Shown: one piece after another, positions 36,911 to 46,873 of the stretch
Numbering within the stretch: position 1 is the first letter of the stretch
Layout: the number at the start of each line of letters is the position of its first letter
Assembly (NCBI GenBank): GCA_001544655.2
Contig: FCOD02000019.1
Span: 47,989-111,988 of the forward strand
Length of the DNA stretch: 64,000 bases
DNA from: Caballeronia turbans
GTDB lineage: Bacteria > Pseudomonadota > Gammaproteobacteria > Burkholderiales > Burkholderiaceae
Direction: 5' to 3'
The notes under the pieces: generated by a model
Told to the model about the DNA's origin: nothing
What the model saw: only the letters and a program-made list of their open reading frames with translations
Databases searched by the model: none
Position numbers and translations under genes: made by a program

Positions 36911-38998
36911 ATGTCCGCTTCAGCGCTCTCCGCTGTTCCATCTGCCGCCACGCCTTCGCCGTGGCATCCGGGCGAAATCGCCATTCAGAAAGCCTTCGGC
37001 GTCGATGAGCGCATGGACGGCGTCGGGCGGCGCGTCGTGCGCGATCACATGCCGGAGCAGCATCGCCAGTTCTTCGCGCAGTTGCCGTTCGTCGTGGCGG
37101 GCGCGGTCGACGAGCGCGGCGATCCGTGGGCAACGCTGCTCGCGGGGCCGCCCGGCTTCATGCGCGCGCCCGATGCGAAAACCTTGTCGATGAGCCGCGC
37201 GCGCGATCCGCTCGATCCCGCCGATGCCGGCATGAACGATGGCGCGTCGATCGGCCTGCTCGGCATCGAGTTGCACACGCGCCGCCGCAACCGCATGAAC
37301 GGCGCGATCCGTCGCGACGGCGCGAACGTCGGGTTCGATGTGGCCGTCGAGCACAGCTTCGGCAATTGCCCGCAGTACATCCAGTTGCGCGATTTCGAGT
37401 TCGTGCGCGATCCGGCCGTGCCCTCGCCCGTGCAGCCCGTCATGTCCGACGCGCTTTCGCCGCGCGCCAAAGCGATGATCGCGGGCGCGGACACGTTCTT
37501 CGTCGCGTCGTATTTCGATCGCGAAGACGGGCATCGGCAGGTGGACGTGTCGCATCGCGGCGGCAAGCCGGGATTCGTGCGCCTGACCGACGACGGCTCG
37601 CTCACCATTCCGGATTTCGCGGGCAATCTCTTCTTCAACACGCTCGGCAACATTCTCGTGAACGGCCGCGCGGGACTCGTCTTCGCCGACTTCGAGACCG
37701 GCGACGTCTTGCAGCTCGCGGGCGACGCCGAAGTACTGCTCGATTCCCACGAAACCGCCGCGTTCCAGGGCGCGGAGCGGCTGTGGCGCTTCACGCCGCG
37801 CCGCATCGTGTATCGTGCGGGCGCGCTGCCGTTGCGGTGGAAGGCGCGCAGCGAGGGCGCGTCGCCCAATTCGTTGATGACGGGCGACTGGGAGCAGGCG
37901 GCCGAGCGCCTGAAGGCGGCCGCGCTCGCGAATGCGTGGCGAACCTTCCGCGTGAGCAAGATCGTCGATGAAAGCAACGCGATCCGCTCCTTCCATCTCG
38001 AACCGGCCGATGGCGCGGGCATCGTTCCTCACCAGGCCGGCCAGCATCTGCCGATTCGCGTTACGCCGCCGGGCGAGGCGAAACCGCTGATCCGCACGTA
38101 CACGCTTTCGGTCGCGCCATCGGACGGCCGGTATCGCATCAGCGTGAAGCGCGAGGGACGCGTATCCGGGCATCTGCACGACACGCTTAAAGTCGGCGAC
38201 GTGATCGAAGCGCGCTCGCCCGCCGGCGACTTCACGATCGACCCGTTCGAGCATCGTCCGGCCGTGCTGATGGCGGCGGGCGTCGGCATCACGCCGATGC
38301 TCGCGATGCTCCGGCACGTGGTGTATGAAGGGCTGAGAAAGCGGCGCGTTCGTCCGGTGTGGATGATCGTATCGGCGCATTCGCTCGCGAGCCGCGCGTT
38401 CGCCCAGGAAATCGAAGCGCTCGCGCAAGCAGCGGGCGGTGCGGTGAACGTGATCCGCGTGCTGAGCGACACGAACGGCGCAGAGCTCGGGCGCGACTAC
38501 GATGCATCGGGGCGCATCGACATCGACCTGCTGACGAGCCGCATGCCCTTCAACGACTACGACTTCTATCTGTGCGGCCCCGGCGCGTTCATGCAGTCGA
38601 TCTACGACAGGCTGCGCGCGCTCAATGTCTCCGACGGGCGCATTCATGCGGAGGCGTTCGGTCCTTCGGCGCTCAAGCGCACGGCGGATCGCGGCGCCGA
38701 CGTGAAGCCGATGCGCCCCGCCGCGACCGAGCCGGTGAAAGTCAGTTTCTCGAAGTCGGCCAAAGACGCGCAATGGAAACCCGGTGCGGGCACCTTGCTC
38801 GAACTCGCGGAAGCGAACGGCCTTTCGCCGGAATTCAACTGCCGGGGTGGAACGTGCGGCACATGCAGAACGCGCATCGTGCAGGGCGCGGTGTCGTATG
38901 AAAGCGAGCCGGCTTTCCGCGTCGCCGACGACGAAGCGCTGATCTGCTGCGCAATGCCCGCCGCGGACGACGGCGGCAAGCTGGAACTCGACCTTTGA
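36911..38998 (+). CDS. PNPOx-like / ferredoxin reductase / 2Fe-2S fusion oxidoreductase
   Basis: A 695-residue three-part protein. Residues 1-320 resemble the pyridoxamine-phosphate-oxidase-like FMN-binding split barrel. Residues 340-590 form an FAD/NAD(P)-binding ferredoxin reductase module (RTYTLSVAPS for FAD; AAGVGITPMLAMLRH and YLCGPGAFMQSIYDRL for the nucleotide). The C-terminus is a plant-type 2Fe-2S ferredoxin with Cys644, Cys649, Cys652 and a fourth ligand at Cys679 or Cys680. An electron path from NAD(P)H through FAD and the cluster is evident; what the first domain acts on is unknown. A LysR regulator gene follows. Confidence 0.85.
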   Translation: MSASALSAVPSAATPSPWHPGEIAIQKAFGVDERMDGVGRRVVRDHMPEQHRQFFAQLPFVVAGAVDERGDPWATLLAGPPGFMRAPDAKTLSMSRARDPLDPADAGMNDGASIGLLGIELHTRRRNRMNGAIRRDGANVGFDVAVEHSFGNCPQYIQLRDFEFVRDPAVPSPVQPVMSDALSPRAKAMIAGADTFFVASYFDREDGHRQVDVSHRGGKPGFVRLTDDGSLTIPDFAGNLFFNTLGNILVNGRAGLVFADFETGDVLQLAGDAEVLLDSHETAAFQGAERLWRFTPRRIVYRAGALPLRWKARSEGASPNSLMTGDWEQAAERLKAAALANAWRTFRVSKIVDESNAIRSFHLEPADGAGIVPHQAGQHLPIRVTPPGEAKPLIRTYTLSVAPSDGRYRISVKREGRVSGHLHDTLKVGDVIEARSPAGDFTIDPFEHRPAVLMAAGVGITPMLAMLRHVVYEGLRKRRVRPVWMIVSAHSLASRAFAQEIEALAQAAGGAVNVIRVLSDTNGAELGRDYDASGRIDIDLLTSRMPFNDYDFYLCGPGAFMQSIYDRLRALNVSDGRIHAEAFGPSALKRTADRGADVKPMRPAATEPVKVSFSKSAKDAQWKPGAGTLLELAEANGLSPEFNCRGGTCGTCRTRIVQGAVSYESEPAFRVADDEALICCAMPAADDGGKLELDL

Positions 38999-39088
38999 CC
39001 AGGACGTCAAGCGGTCGTGGATTGTGCCCCGCGCACATATCCCCGAGAATGCACGGCATCTTCATGCTCGCGTGCCTCGTGTTTTCTC

Positions 39089-39988
39089 ATGGACCGTTTA
39101 CAGGCAATGACGACCTTCGTCACGGTGGTCGAGACCGGCGGCTTCGCATCGGCGGCGCGCAAGCTCGATGTCTCGCCGTCGGTCGTGAGCCGTGTCGTGA
39201 CCGAGCTCGAAGAGCGTCTCGGCGTGCGCCTGCTCACGCGCACGACGCGCGTCGTGCGTCTCACCGATGCCGGCAGCGGCTATTTCGAGGATTGCCGGCG
39301 CATCCTCGGCGAGATCGATATCGCCGAGCTCTCCGCGACGGGCACGCATTCGTCGCCGCGCGGCCTGCTCTCGATCACCGCGCCGGTGATGTTCGGCCGG
39401 CTGCACGTCACACCGATCGTGCTCGACTATCTGCGCCGTTATCCCGAAGCCGATGCGAGCTGCTGGTTCGTCGATCGTGTGGTCAATCTCGTCGACGAGG
39501 GCATCGACGTGGCGGTGCGCATCGCGCAATTGCCGGATTCATCGTTGCAGGCGATCAACGTGGGGCGCGTGCGGCGCGTGCTGTGCGCATCGCCCGCCTA
39601 TCTCGAGAAGCACGGCACGCCGCGTCATCCGGACGATCTCGCTGAACATGTGATCATCGCGTCGACGGGCTCGTCGTCGCCGCCGGAATGGCGCCTGCAC
39701 GACGGCGAGCGGCAGTTTCTCGTGCGCGCACATCCGCGCTTCACGACGACGACCAATGATTCCGCGATCGCCGCCGCGCTCGCGGATTTCGGCATGGCGC
39801 GGCTCCTGTCGTATCAGGTCGCACGGCATGTCGCCGACGCGCGTCTCGCGATCGTGCTGCCGGAATTCGAGCCGCCGCCCTTGCCGATCCATCTCGTGCA
39901 TCGCGAAGGACGTCATGTCACGCAGAAGGTGCGTGCGTTCCTCGACCTCGCCGTGACGACGCTGCGCGCGGACGTTTCGTTGCGCTAA
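39089..39988 (+). CDS. LysR family transcriptional regulator
   Basis: A 299-residue regulator with the N-terminal winged helix (FVTVVETGGFASAARKLDVSPSVVSRVVTELEERLG) and a C-terminal effector-binding domain. It belongs to the large DsdC/AaeR-like group that ends near residue 300. The ATG at 39089 gives the standard N-terminus (MDRLQAMTTFV). It is on the same strand as the fusion oxidoreductase, 90 bases downstream, and may control it, although LysR genes are more often divergent from their target. Confidence 0.9.
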   Translation: MDRLQAMTTFVTVVETGGFASAARKLDVSPSVVSRVVTELEERLGVRLLTRTTRVVRLTDAGSGYFEDCRRILGEIDIAELSATGTHSSPRGLLSITAPVMFGRLHVTPIVLDYLRRYPEADASCWFVDRVVNLVDEGIDVAVRIAQLPDSSLQAINVGRVRRVLCASPAYLEKHGTPRHPDDLAEHVIIASTGSSSPPEWRLHDGERQFLVRAHPRFTTTTNDSAIAAALADFGMARLLSYQVARHVADARLAIVLPEFEPPPLPIHLVHREGRHVTQKVRAFLDLAVTTLRADVSLR

Positions 39989-40164
39989 CCCGCGCTAAAC
40001 ATTACGCACTGTCGGTGACATTTCGTCCACCGGCCGGCGAATCGAACGCCCGTTAGCACGACTGCCGTGCAAAGTGCCGGCAAAACATGCAACATAGCTG
40101 TCTCGAACGATCGCACCGATCGGCGCGCTTTCGGCTTTCCTGAACCTTTACCGGCTCACGCACC

Positions 40165-41640
40165 ATGACGAATCCAACTTCTCCCTCAAACGAACGCCCG
40201 CTCGACATGATCATCTTCGGCGGCGGCGGAGACCTCGCGGCGCGCAAGCTGCTGCCGGCGCTCTACATGGCGCACATGCACTGCAACCTGCCCGCCGACA
40301 CGCGCATTCTCGCGATTGGCCGCAAGGACTGGACGCGCGAGGACTACCTCAAGAATTTCATGGAAGAACAGGCGCGTCCGTTCATCGACGCCAAAGCCTT
40401 CGATGCGCAGTCGTGGGACAAATTCCTCGCGCTCTTCGACTACGTGCGCGTCGACATCGAGAATCCCGGCGATTTCGAGCGTCTCGCGCAAGCGGTGCGC
40501 CCCGGCTCGCAGCGCGTGCTTTACCTGTCTACGTCGCCTGAACTGTTCGTGACCATCTGCGAAAACCTCGACAACGCCGGCATTCTCGACGATCACGCGC
40601 GCGTCGTGCTGGAAAAGCCGCTCGGCCACGATCTCGCCTCCGCGCGCGCGATCAACGATGCCGTCGGCAAGCACTTCAAGGAAGAGCAGATTTATCGCAT
40701 CGACCATTATCTCGGCAAGGAAACCGTGCAGAACCTGATGGTGCTGCGCTTCGGCAATGCGATCTTCGGGCCGCTGTGGCAGGCGCCGTATATCAAGAGC
40801 GTGCAGATCACGGTGTCGGAGACAGTCGGCGTGGGCAGCCGCGCGGGCTTCTACGATCACACCGGCGCGTTGCGCGACATGGTGCAGAACCACTTGCTGC
40901 AACTGCTGTGCATCGTCGCGATGGAACCGCCCGTGTCGCTCGATCCGGACGCCGTGCGCGACGAAAAGCTGAAGGTGCTGAAATCGCTGCGGCCGATGAC
41001 CGTCGCCGATATCGCCCGCGACACGGTGCGCGGCCAGTACACGGCGGGCGCGGTCGGCGGCGAGGCGGTGAAGGGCTATCTCGAAGAACAGAACGTGCCG
41101 CCCGACAGCCGCGCGGAGACGTTCGTCGCATTGCGCGCGCATATCAACAACTGGCGCTGGGCGAATGTGCCGTTCTTCCTGCGCACCGGCAAGCGCATGC
41201 AGAATCGCCGCTCGGAGATCGTCATCGATTTCGCGGATCTGCCGTTCTCGATCATTCCGGACGGTCCGCGTCACTACGGCAACCGGCTGACGATCACACT
41301 GCAGCCCGAAGAGTCGATCCAGTTGCAGATGCTGGCTAAGGAACCGGGAAGCGGCATGCATATGCAGCCGGTCACGCTCAATCTCGATCTGCAACAGGCC
41401 ATGACGCAACGGCGCGCGGAGGCTTACGAGCGCTTGCTGATCGACGTGATTCGCGGCAGGCTCACGCACTTCATGCGACGCGATGAACTGGAAGCCGCGT
41501 GGACGTGGGTCGAGCCAATTCTCAACGGCTGGAAGGAACTGGGCGACCGGCCGCGCGGATACACGGCGGGGACGTTCGGACCGGCGGCGTCGAGCGCGTT
41601 GATGGCGCGGGAAAATCAGGCCTGGGCGGAAGAGGCTTAA
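40165..41640 (+). CDS. zwf: Glucose-6-phosphate 1-dehydrogenase
   Basis: The first enzyme of the pentose phosphate and Entner-Doudoroff pathways; it oxidises glucose 6-phosphate with NADP. The 491-residue protein has the nucleotide-binding segment FGGGGDLAARKLLPALY (here GGGGD in place of the more common GASGD), the active-site signature RIDHYLGKE and the substrate segment FLRTGKRM. Length is normal. It stands alone and is convergent with an FUSC-type gene. Confidence 0.95.
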   Translation: MTNPTSPSNERPLDMIIFGGGGDLAARKLLPALYMAHMHCNLPADTRILAIGRKDWTREDYLKNFMEEQARPFIDAKAFDAQSWDKFLALFDYVRVDIENPGDFERLAQAVRPGSQRVLYLSTSPELFVTICENLDNAGILDDHARVVLEKPLGHDLASARAINDAVGKHFKEEQIYRIDHYLGKETVQNLMVLRFGNAIFGPLWQAPYIKSVQITVSETVGVGSRAGFYDHTGALRDMVQNHLLQLLCIVAMEPPVSLDPDAVRDEKLKVLKSLRPMTVADIARDTVRGQYTAGAVGGEAVKGYLEEQNVPPDSRAETFVALRAHINNWRWANVPFFLRTGKRMQNRRSEIVIDFADLPFSIIPDGPRHYGNRLTITLQPEESIQLQMLAKEPGSGMHMQPVTLNLDLQQAMTQRRAEAYERLLIDVIRGRLTHFMRRDELEAAWTWVEPILNGWKELGDRPRGYTAGTFGPAASSALMARENQAWAEEA

Positions 41641-41647
41641 GTCATCG

Positions 41648-41680
41648 CGCGATGCGGCTGGCTGGAGTCACCGCATCGCG
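41648..41680. terminator. Hairpin between convergent zwf and FUSC genes
   Basis: CGCGATGCGG at 41648-41657 pairs perfectly with 41671-41680 around a 13-base loop that includes the end of the FUSC gene. There is no T run on either side. Confidence 0.5.
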
Positions 41681-42960
41681 ACGCGCGACGTTCGTCTCGC
41701 GGCCCACGCGGCGCCCAGCGCCATCACCGCCGACAACACCACGATCCCGCCCAGAATCCCCACGAGCCTCATCAGCGCCGGCATCGGGTCGGACGACCAG
41801 TGGTGGTCCTGCACGAACACCATGATGAACGCGATGCTGAACTGCCGCCCGACATAGCTCGCGCCTTGCGTGCCGGTCTGCACGTGACAGCCCATCCACA
41901 CGCCCGCGCACAGCGCGACCATGCAGGCGAGCGCGTTATCGCCCACTAACGGCAGCAGCGCGAGACTCACCGCGCCCGCCAGCAGACAGCCGATGAAGCG
42001 CTGGATCATGCGCTCGGCGACCGGCTTGCGCGTCGGCTTGCCGAGCGCCGATGCGGGCAGGATCAGCACGGCGACCGCCGTCACCATCGCCTGCGCGAAG
42101 CCGCTCAGATTCCATGTGTACGCGAGCGATGCCAGGATCATCACCGACCACGCGCCCTGCCATGCGAGGCGCTTGCGCATCGCGAGCGCGATCTGCTCGG
42201 CGCGGGCGACGTGCGTCGCGTCGAGCGCCTGCACGGCCCGCGCGGCATCGGACGGAATCACGGTGACGGCTTGCGCGTTGACGCCATCGATGCGATCCAC
42301 CGTGGATGCCGCCTGCGCGCGCGGCACCGGCGGCGCGCCCCGCGACTTGCGATAGTGCTGCACGCCCGCATGAAAAAGCGCCGACACGGCCACGCACGCC
42401 ATCGTCCCGACGACGACTTCCGCGACCCGCAGCAACGCGAACGACGCCGTCGCCGCGGCAGAGACGAGCCGATGCGCCTCGAACGTCACCATCAACGACG
42501 TCACCGCGCCCAGCACCCACGCGTAGCCCGCATCCGACACGAGCGCGCGATACACCGACACGCCCACGATCACGCCGAGCAGCGGCACGAAGAGCCACGG
42601 CACATCGCCGACCATGACGCCCGCCACCGCGCCGATGATCGCGCCCGCGACCGTGCCGACCACCCGCTGCACGCCGCGCTGCGCGCACGCGGAAAACTTC
42701 GACTGCATCACCGCGAAGCCGCTGATCGCCGCCCACCAGATGTTGCTCAGGTGGAACGCATACGCGAGCGCCACAGCGAGCCCGACGGACAGCATCGCCT
42801 GCGTCGCGAAAAGCGCGCGGGCGGGCGTCGGTCTGATCGCGACGAGTTCGCGCCCGAGCGCGGCAAATGCGTCGCGGATGATGTGCACATACGCGACCAC
42901 GGCTTCGGCGCTTTCGGGCGGAATCGGGCGGGCGCGTCGGGAAGAATCGTCGGTCGGCAT
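41668..42960 (-). CDS. FUSC family inner-membrane protein
   Basis: A 430-residue protein with two sets of five or six membrane segments joined by a hydrophilic linker, the FUSC/aromatic-acid-exporter (AaeB-like) layout. Typical features are LSNIWWAAISGFAVMQSKFSA and GTVAGAIIGAVAGVMVGDVPW near residue 100. It lacks the long cytoplasmic domain of AaeB. The ATG at 42960 is chosen; an open frame continues to 43041. No membrane-fusion partner gene is adjacent, so an efflux role is uncertain. Confidence 0.82.
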   Translation of the reverse strand: MPTDDSSRRARPIPPESAEAVVAYVHIIRDAFAALGRELVAIRPTPARALFATQAMLSVGLAVALAYAFHLSNIWWAAISGFAVMQSKFSACAQRGVQRVVGTVAGAIIGAVAGVMVGDVPWLFVPLLGVIVGVSVYRALVSDAGYAWVLGAVTSLMVTFEAHRLVSAAATASFALLRVAEVVVGTMACVAVSALFHAGVQHYRKSRGAPPVPRAQAASTVDRIDGVNAQAVTVIPSDAARAVQALDATHVARAEQIALAMRKRLAWQGAWSVMILASLAYTWNLSGFAQAMVTAVAVLILPASALGKPTRKPVAERMIQRFIGCLLAGAVSLALLPLVGDNALACMVALCAGVWMGCHVQTGTQGASYVGRQFSIAFIMVFVQDHHWSSDPMPALMRLVGILGGIVVLSAVMALGAAWAARRTSRVAMR

Positions 42961-43086
42961 TGTTCTGGCGATAGGGGCGTCTGGTTTGAGCGTAGCCGCC
43001 GATCGTCCGGATGCAAAGCCGAACCGCGCGCGATGCGGCAAATCCGCTACACGCGCTGCGCGAGCGCGAACGACACGATGAGGTTG

Positions 43087-43236
43087 TCAGAACGCATGCA
43101 CGGTCGTCACGACCCGGAACCGCGCGCCGCGCTTTTCCTGCTCGACGGCGATGAGAACGGGCGCCGGCAGACGCGTCAGCCACACGAACGCCCACTCGGC
43201 CGAAAGCAGCGTTGCGCGTGCGAGCCGGTTCGTGCA
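43087..43236 (-). pseudogene. Probable gene remnant directly downstream of the LysE gene
   Basis: On the minus strand an open frame of 49 codons runs from the lysE-type stop codon to a TGA at 43089-43087. It has strong GC bias in the third codon position and reads LLSAEWAFVWLTRLPAPVLI, ending in RFRVVTTVHAF, which looks like the C-terminus of a protein. There is no start codon in this frame, and the stop of the upstream gene is in the same frame. It may be the tail of a lost gene or a former extension; I do not recognise the family. Confidence 0.4.
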
Positions 43237-43875
43237 TCACACCCGCGAAGTCAGCAGGCGAATGCCCGCCGCGCCGAACACGAGCGCGAGGCACGCATCG
43301 AGGCCGCGCTGGATGCGCATGTAGATGCGCCGCGCGGACGGCATCGAGAAGAGCGCGGCATAGCCGCCGAACACGCACGCGCCGATGCACAGACATCCCG
43401 CGACGACCACGAGCATATGCCCCGGCCCTTCCCCCGCCGACGAGCCGAGCGCCGCCACCGACATCCACACGAGAATCGCCTTCGGATTGGTGAGATGCAA
43501 GAGCGCGCCGCGCGCATAGAGCCTGCGGCCGCTTTGCCCCTGCGCATCCGCCGACGAGCGCCGCAGCGGAGGCTTCAACGCCGCGCGCCCCGATTTGAAC
43601 GCGAGCCACAGCAGATATAACCCGCCGCAGATTTTGACGCCGATGAGAAACCCCGAATACGCGGTCAGCGCGGCGGAAAGGCCGAGCGCCGCGAGCATCG
43701 CCCAGAAGAACGAGCCGGACATCACACCCGCCGCGAATGCGAATGCCGCGCGCCGGCCCGATGTGCTGGCTATGGACATGATCGCGAGATTGCTCGGCCC
43801 GGGGCTCGCCGTGCCGACGAAATAAGCCGAGTAAGCGATGAGCAGATTCGCGCTGAGCAAGGCGTGGCCGTTCAT
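43237..43875 (-). CDS. LysE/RhtB family amino-acid exporter
   Basis: A 212-residue inner-membrane protein with about six membrane segments. The N-terminal pattern [37 protein letters not shown] is the LysE/RhtB signature, and the central NPKAILVW segment is also typical. Substrate is probably an amino acid or related compound; it cannot be defined further. The ATG at 43875 is preferred to a longer frame that starts at 43971. The reading frame is followed by the remnant at 43087-43236. Confidence 0.88.
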   Translation of the reverse strand: MNGHALLSANLLIAYSAYFVGTASPGPSNLAIMSIASTSGRRAAFAFAAGVMSGSFFWAMLAALGLSAALTAYSGFLIGVKICGGLYLLWLAFKSGRAALKPPLRRSSADAQGQSGRRLYARGALLHLTNPKAILVWMSVAALGSSAGEGPGHMLVVVAGCLCIGACVFGGYAALFSMPSARRIYMRIQRGLDACLALVFGAAGIRLLTSRV

Positions 43876-44057
43876 GGCGGTCGTGTCTCCGTTTGAATTG
43901 CCGCCATTGTGAGCGGAGAAAGCCGCGCACGTCCATGAACGCCTGGCGCTCGCGCGGGCAGGCCAATTCATTGCGCATGGACGCGGCGGTGCTATCTTTG
44001 AGTGCGCGCAGGCAGCCGCGTGTCTCCATCCGATGCACCCTCACACAAGGACACATC

Positions 44058-44660
44058 ATGGCGAAAGTACTGGTTCTCTACTATTCGATGTACGGCCACG
44101 TCGAAACGATGGCGCAGGCGATAGCCGAAGGCGCGCGTGGCGTCGCGGGCGCGGAAGTCACGGTCAAACGCGTGCCCGAAACGATCCCCGCCGACCAGGC
44201 CGCGAAGATCGGCGTGAAGCTCGATCAGCAGGCGAGCGTCGCCACCGTCGACGAACTCGCGGATTACGACGCGATCATCTTCGGCACGCCGACGCGCTTC
44301 GGCAACATGGCGGGCCAGATGCGCACCTTCCTCGACCAGACCGGCGGGTTGTGGGTGAAAGGCGCGCTCGTCGGCAAGATCGGCAGCGTGTTTTCGTCGA
44401 CTGCTTCCCAGCACGGCGGCCAGGAAACCACGATCACGTCGTTTCACAGCACGCTGCTGCACCACGGCATGGTGGTCGTCGGCGTGCCGTATGCATGCGC
44501 CGGGCTCACGAACATGAGCGAGATCTCAGGCGGCACGCCCTACGGCGCGACCACGATGGCCTCCGCCGACGGCAGCCGCCAGCCTTCGCAGAACGAACTC
44601 GACATTGCGCGCTATCAGGGCAAGCATGTCGCCGGACTGGCGACGAAGCTCGCCGGATAG
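44058..44660 (+). CDS. wrbA: NAD(P)H:quinone oxidoreductase WrbA
   Basis: A 200-residue flavodoxin-like enzyme that reduces quinones by two electrons and so limits radical formation. The FMN phosphate loop is in [15 protein letters not shown], the second flavin region is [19 protein letters not shown] and the third is [13 protein letters not shown]. Length is normal. The ATG at 44058 is chosen; the frame is open upstream without a better start. It is convergent with phoD. Confidence 0.94.
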   Translation: MAKVLVLYYSMYGHVETMAQAIAEGARGVAGAEVTVKRVPETIPADQAAKIGVKLDQQASVATVDELADYDAIIFGTPTRFGNMAGQMRTFLDQTGGLWVKGALVGKIGSVFSSTASQHGGQETTITSFHSTLLHHGMVVVGVPYACAGLTNMSEISGGTPYGATTMASADGSRQPSQNELDIARYQGKHVAGLATKLAG

Positions 44661-44680
44661 CCGCGCGATCGACGCTGCGT

Positions 44681-46297
44681 TCAGGCTTCGACCTCGAGTT
44701 TCACTTCGTAGAGCGACTTGCCGTCCAGATCGTGCAGCGAGACCGTCATTGCGCGGCTGACGGGGTCGATCTTCGCGCGGCCATAGAACTGTTGCAGCGA
44801 CGCGGGCGAGCGGTTCTGCGGGTTGTCCTTCGGCACGCTCACGTAGCGCAGTTCCGGACCGAACGTCATGTCGAGATCGTTCGGCCCGAACGTGCCCGCG
44901 TTGATCGGCCCACCGACGAACTCCCAGAACGGCTTGAACTCGGCGAACTTCGCGCGCGAGGGATCGTAGTGCGTCGCCTGAGCGTAATGCACGTCCGCCG
45001 TGATCCACACGACGTTGCTGATGTCTTCCTGCTTGATGAAGCGCAGGATCTCCGCGAGCTCCAGTTCGCGCCCGAGCGGCGCACCATTCTCCGCATTGGC
45101 CCATGCCTCGAACGTGCCTTTCGGCACATCGGGGTTGGCATCGGGGACGACGAGCGAGATCGGCATGTCGCTCGCGATCACCTTCCACGTCGCACGCGAC
45201 GCCTTCAACGATGCCTTCAGCCACGCCGTCTGCTGCGAGCCGAGAAAGGCGGAATCCGCATCGAGACGTGTCTGCCGGTTCGGCGAGTTCGCGCCGCGAT
45301 ACGATCGCTCGTCGAGCATGAAGACATCGAGCAGCGGACCGAACTGAAAGCCGCGATAGACCTGCTCTGGATCGAGCTGATTGATGCGATACGGGTTGTA
45401 CTCGAACATCGCCTGTCTCGCGCGCGCTTCGAGCAGGTTGATCGCGCGCGTCTGATAACGCTTCTCCGCGTCACCGATTCTCTGGCCCGGATACCAGTTG
45501 TTGCGCACTTCGTGATCGTCCCATTGCACGAGGAACGGTACTTCCGCGGCAAAGCGGCGCTTGTTCCTGTCGAGCTGGTTGTAGGCGAAAGCCGCGCGAT
45601 AGTCGTCGAGCGTCTGCGCGACATGCGACTTGCCCTCGGTGACGATGTTGGTCCACAGCGTGCCGTCGGGCAGCTTCACTTCGGATTCGATCACGCTGTC
45701 CGCGTAGATCTGATCGCCCTGATGGATGAAGAAGTCCGGCGCTTCGCGGCGCATCGCCTCATAGATGCGATAGCCGCCGAAGCGTTCGTTGATGCCCCAG
45801 CCCTGCCCCGCTTCATCGCCGGAGAAGACGAAGGTGATCGGCTTGCTCGCCTCGAGCGACGCCGTGCGCAGGCGTCCCGTCATCGGCTCGCTGTATGCCT
45901 TGCCATCGACGAGATCCTGAAAGCGTACGCGATAGAACACGTCGGCGCCCGGCGGCAGGCCGGTCAGATCGACGCGTGCCGTGAAGTCGCTGCTGTCGAG
46001 CGCGGCCGGCCCGATGCGGCGCTGGAACGTATCGAAGCGCTCGCTCGTCGAGTACTCGACGATCATGCGCGCCGGCCGGTCCGTGCGGCTCCATACGATG
46101 CCGCTCGTCGCCGTGACGTCGCCGCTCATCACGCCGCCGGGTAGTTGCGGACGCAACTTGTCGGCGGTGACGACGGCGGGCGCGACGCCTTGCGCGAGGG
46201 CATCGGCGAGACCCGCGCCCGTGAGCGCGAGCCCCGTGCCGGAAACGAGACCCTTCAGCAAGGTGCGTCGGGACGGCTTGACGATACGATCCGGCAT
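44681..46297 (-). CDS. phoD: Alkaline phosphatase D (PhoD), Tat-exported
   Basis: A 538-residue extracytoplasmic phosphatase/phosphodiesterase. The Tat signal SRRTLLKG is at residues 9-16. The PhoD N-terminal domain follows, then the metal-binding core: SGDEAGQGWG, HQGDQIYADS, VQWDDHEVRNNW and WITADVHYAQ. Such enzymes release phosphate from phosphomonoesters and diesters. The start overlaps the end of the universal stress protein gene by 43 bases, so the two are probably co-transcribed. A pho box was not found in the short upstream region. Confidence 0.92.
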   Translation of the reverse strand: MPDRIVKPSRRTLLKGLVSGTGLALTGAGLADALAQGVAPAVVTADKLRPQLPGGVMSGDVTATSGIVWSRTDRPARMIVEYSTSERFDTFQRRIGPAALDSSDFTARVDLTGLPPGADVFYRVRFQDLVDGKAYSEPMTGRLRTASLEASKPITFVFSGDEAGQGWGINERFGGYRIYEAMRREAPDFFIHQGDQIYADSVIESEVKLPDGTLWTNIVTEGKSHVAQTLDDYRAAFAYNQLDRNKRRFAAEVPFLVQWDDHEVRNNWYPGQRIGDAEKRYQTRAINLLEARARQAMFEYNPYRINQLDPEQVYRGFQFGPLLDVFMLDERSYRGANSPNRQTRLDADSAFLGSQQTAWLKASLKASRATWKVIASDMPISLVVPDANPDVPKGTFEAWANAENGAPLGRELELAEILRFIKQEDISNVVWITADVHYAQATHYDPSRAKFAEFKPFWEFVGGPINAGTFGPNDLDMTFGPELRYVSVPKDNPQNRSPASLQQFYGRAKIDPVSRAMTVSLHDLDGKSLYEVKLEVEA

Positions 46298-46842
46298 GGC
46301 GAGCTTCCTCTCGAGCTGTACGATGGGGTGACGCGCTGCGTCGAATCGACGATGGTAAAGCGTAACGGTGTCGCTTTTGTTTCAACGGGCGCTTCATCGT
46401 CCGCGCGGTTCGATGCGATGAGCACGCGACGATTGCTGTGACGGCTCACCGCATCCGACACGCGCTCTTCCCAGAAGCGCCAGTGCGTGGCCTTCGTGCG
46501 GCCGATCACGACGAGGTCCGCATCGAACTCGCGCGCGGCCTGCGCGATCACGCGCGCGAGCGTCGTGCCGGCGGGCAGGTCCATCGTCACGCACACGCCG
46601 TTGATGCTCGACGCGCGTATCGCCTGAAGCGTGCGCTTCTCGATCTCTCGCGCGCGTTCGTCGACGTGCGCGAGCGCCGCGCCGAAGTCGTACTGCGCGG
46701 ACGATAGCGCCCAGAATGGCGTACGGTCCACCACATGAAGCGCCGTGAGGCGCGCATTGCATTCGCGGGCCCGCGCGATGCCGAGCGCGAGCGCGGCATG
46801 GCTGTTATCCGGGCCTACTGCGACGAGAATGTGCTGTTGCAT
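46255..46842 (-). CDS. Universal stress protein (UspA family) with unusual tail
   Basis: A 195-residue protein. Residues 1-146 form a normal UspA domain (ILVAVGPDNSHAALALGIARA; ATP-binding-like VVIGRTKATHWRFWEERVSDAVSRHSNRRVLI, where the usual G-x2-G-x9-G-S/T is altered). The last 50 residues are rich in Ser, Arg and Thr and overlap the phoD start, so the original stop codon may have been lost. It is 31 bases downstream of the TerB-like gene. Family members help survival under stress. Confidence 0.85.
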   Translation of the reverse strand: MQQHILVAVGPDNSHAALALGIARARECNARLTALHVVDRTPFWALSSAQYDFGAALAHVDERAREIEKRTLQAIRASSINGVCVTMDLPAGTTLARVIAQAAREFDADLVVIGRTKATHWRFWEERVSDAVSRHSNRRVLIASNRADDEAPVETKATPLRFTIVDSTQRVTPSYSSRGSSPCRIVSSSRPDAPC

Positions 46843-46873
46843 GATGTCGTCTCCGTTCGATGGTTCGCGCGCT

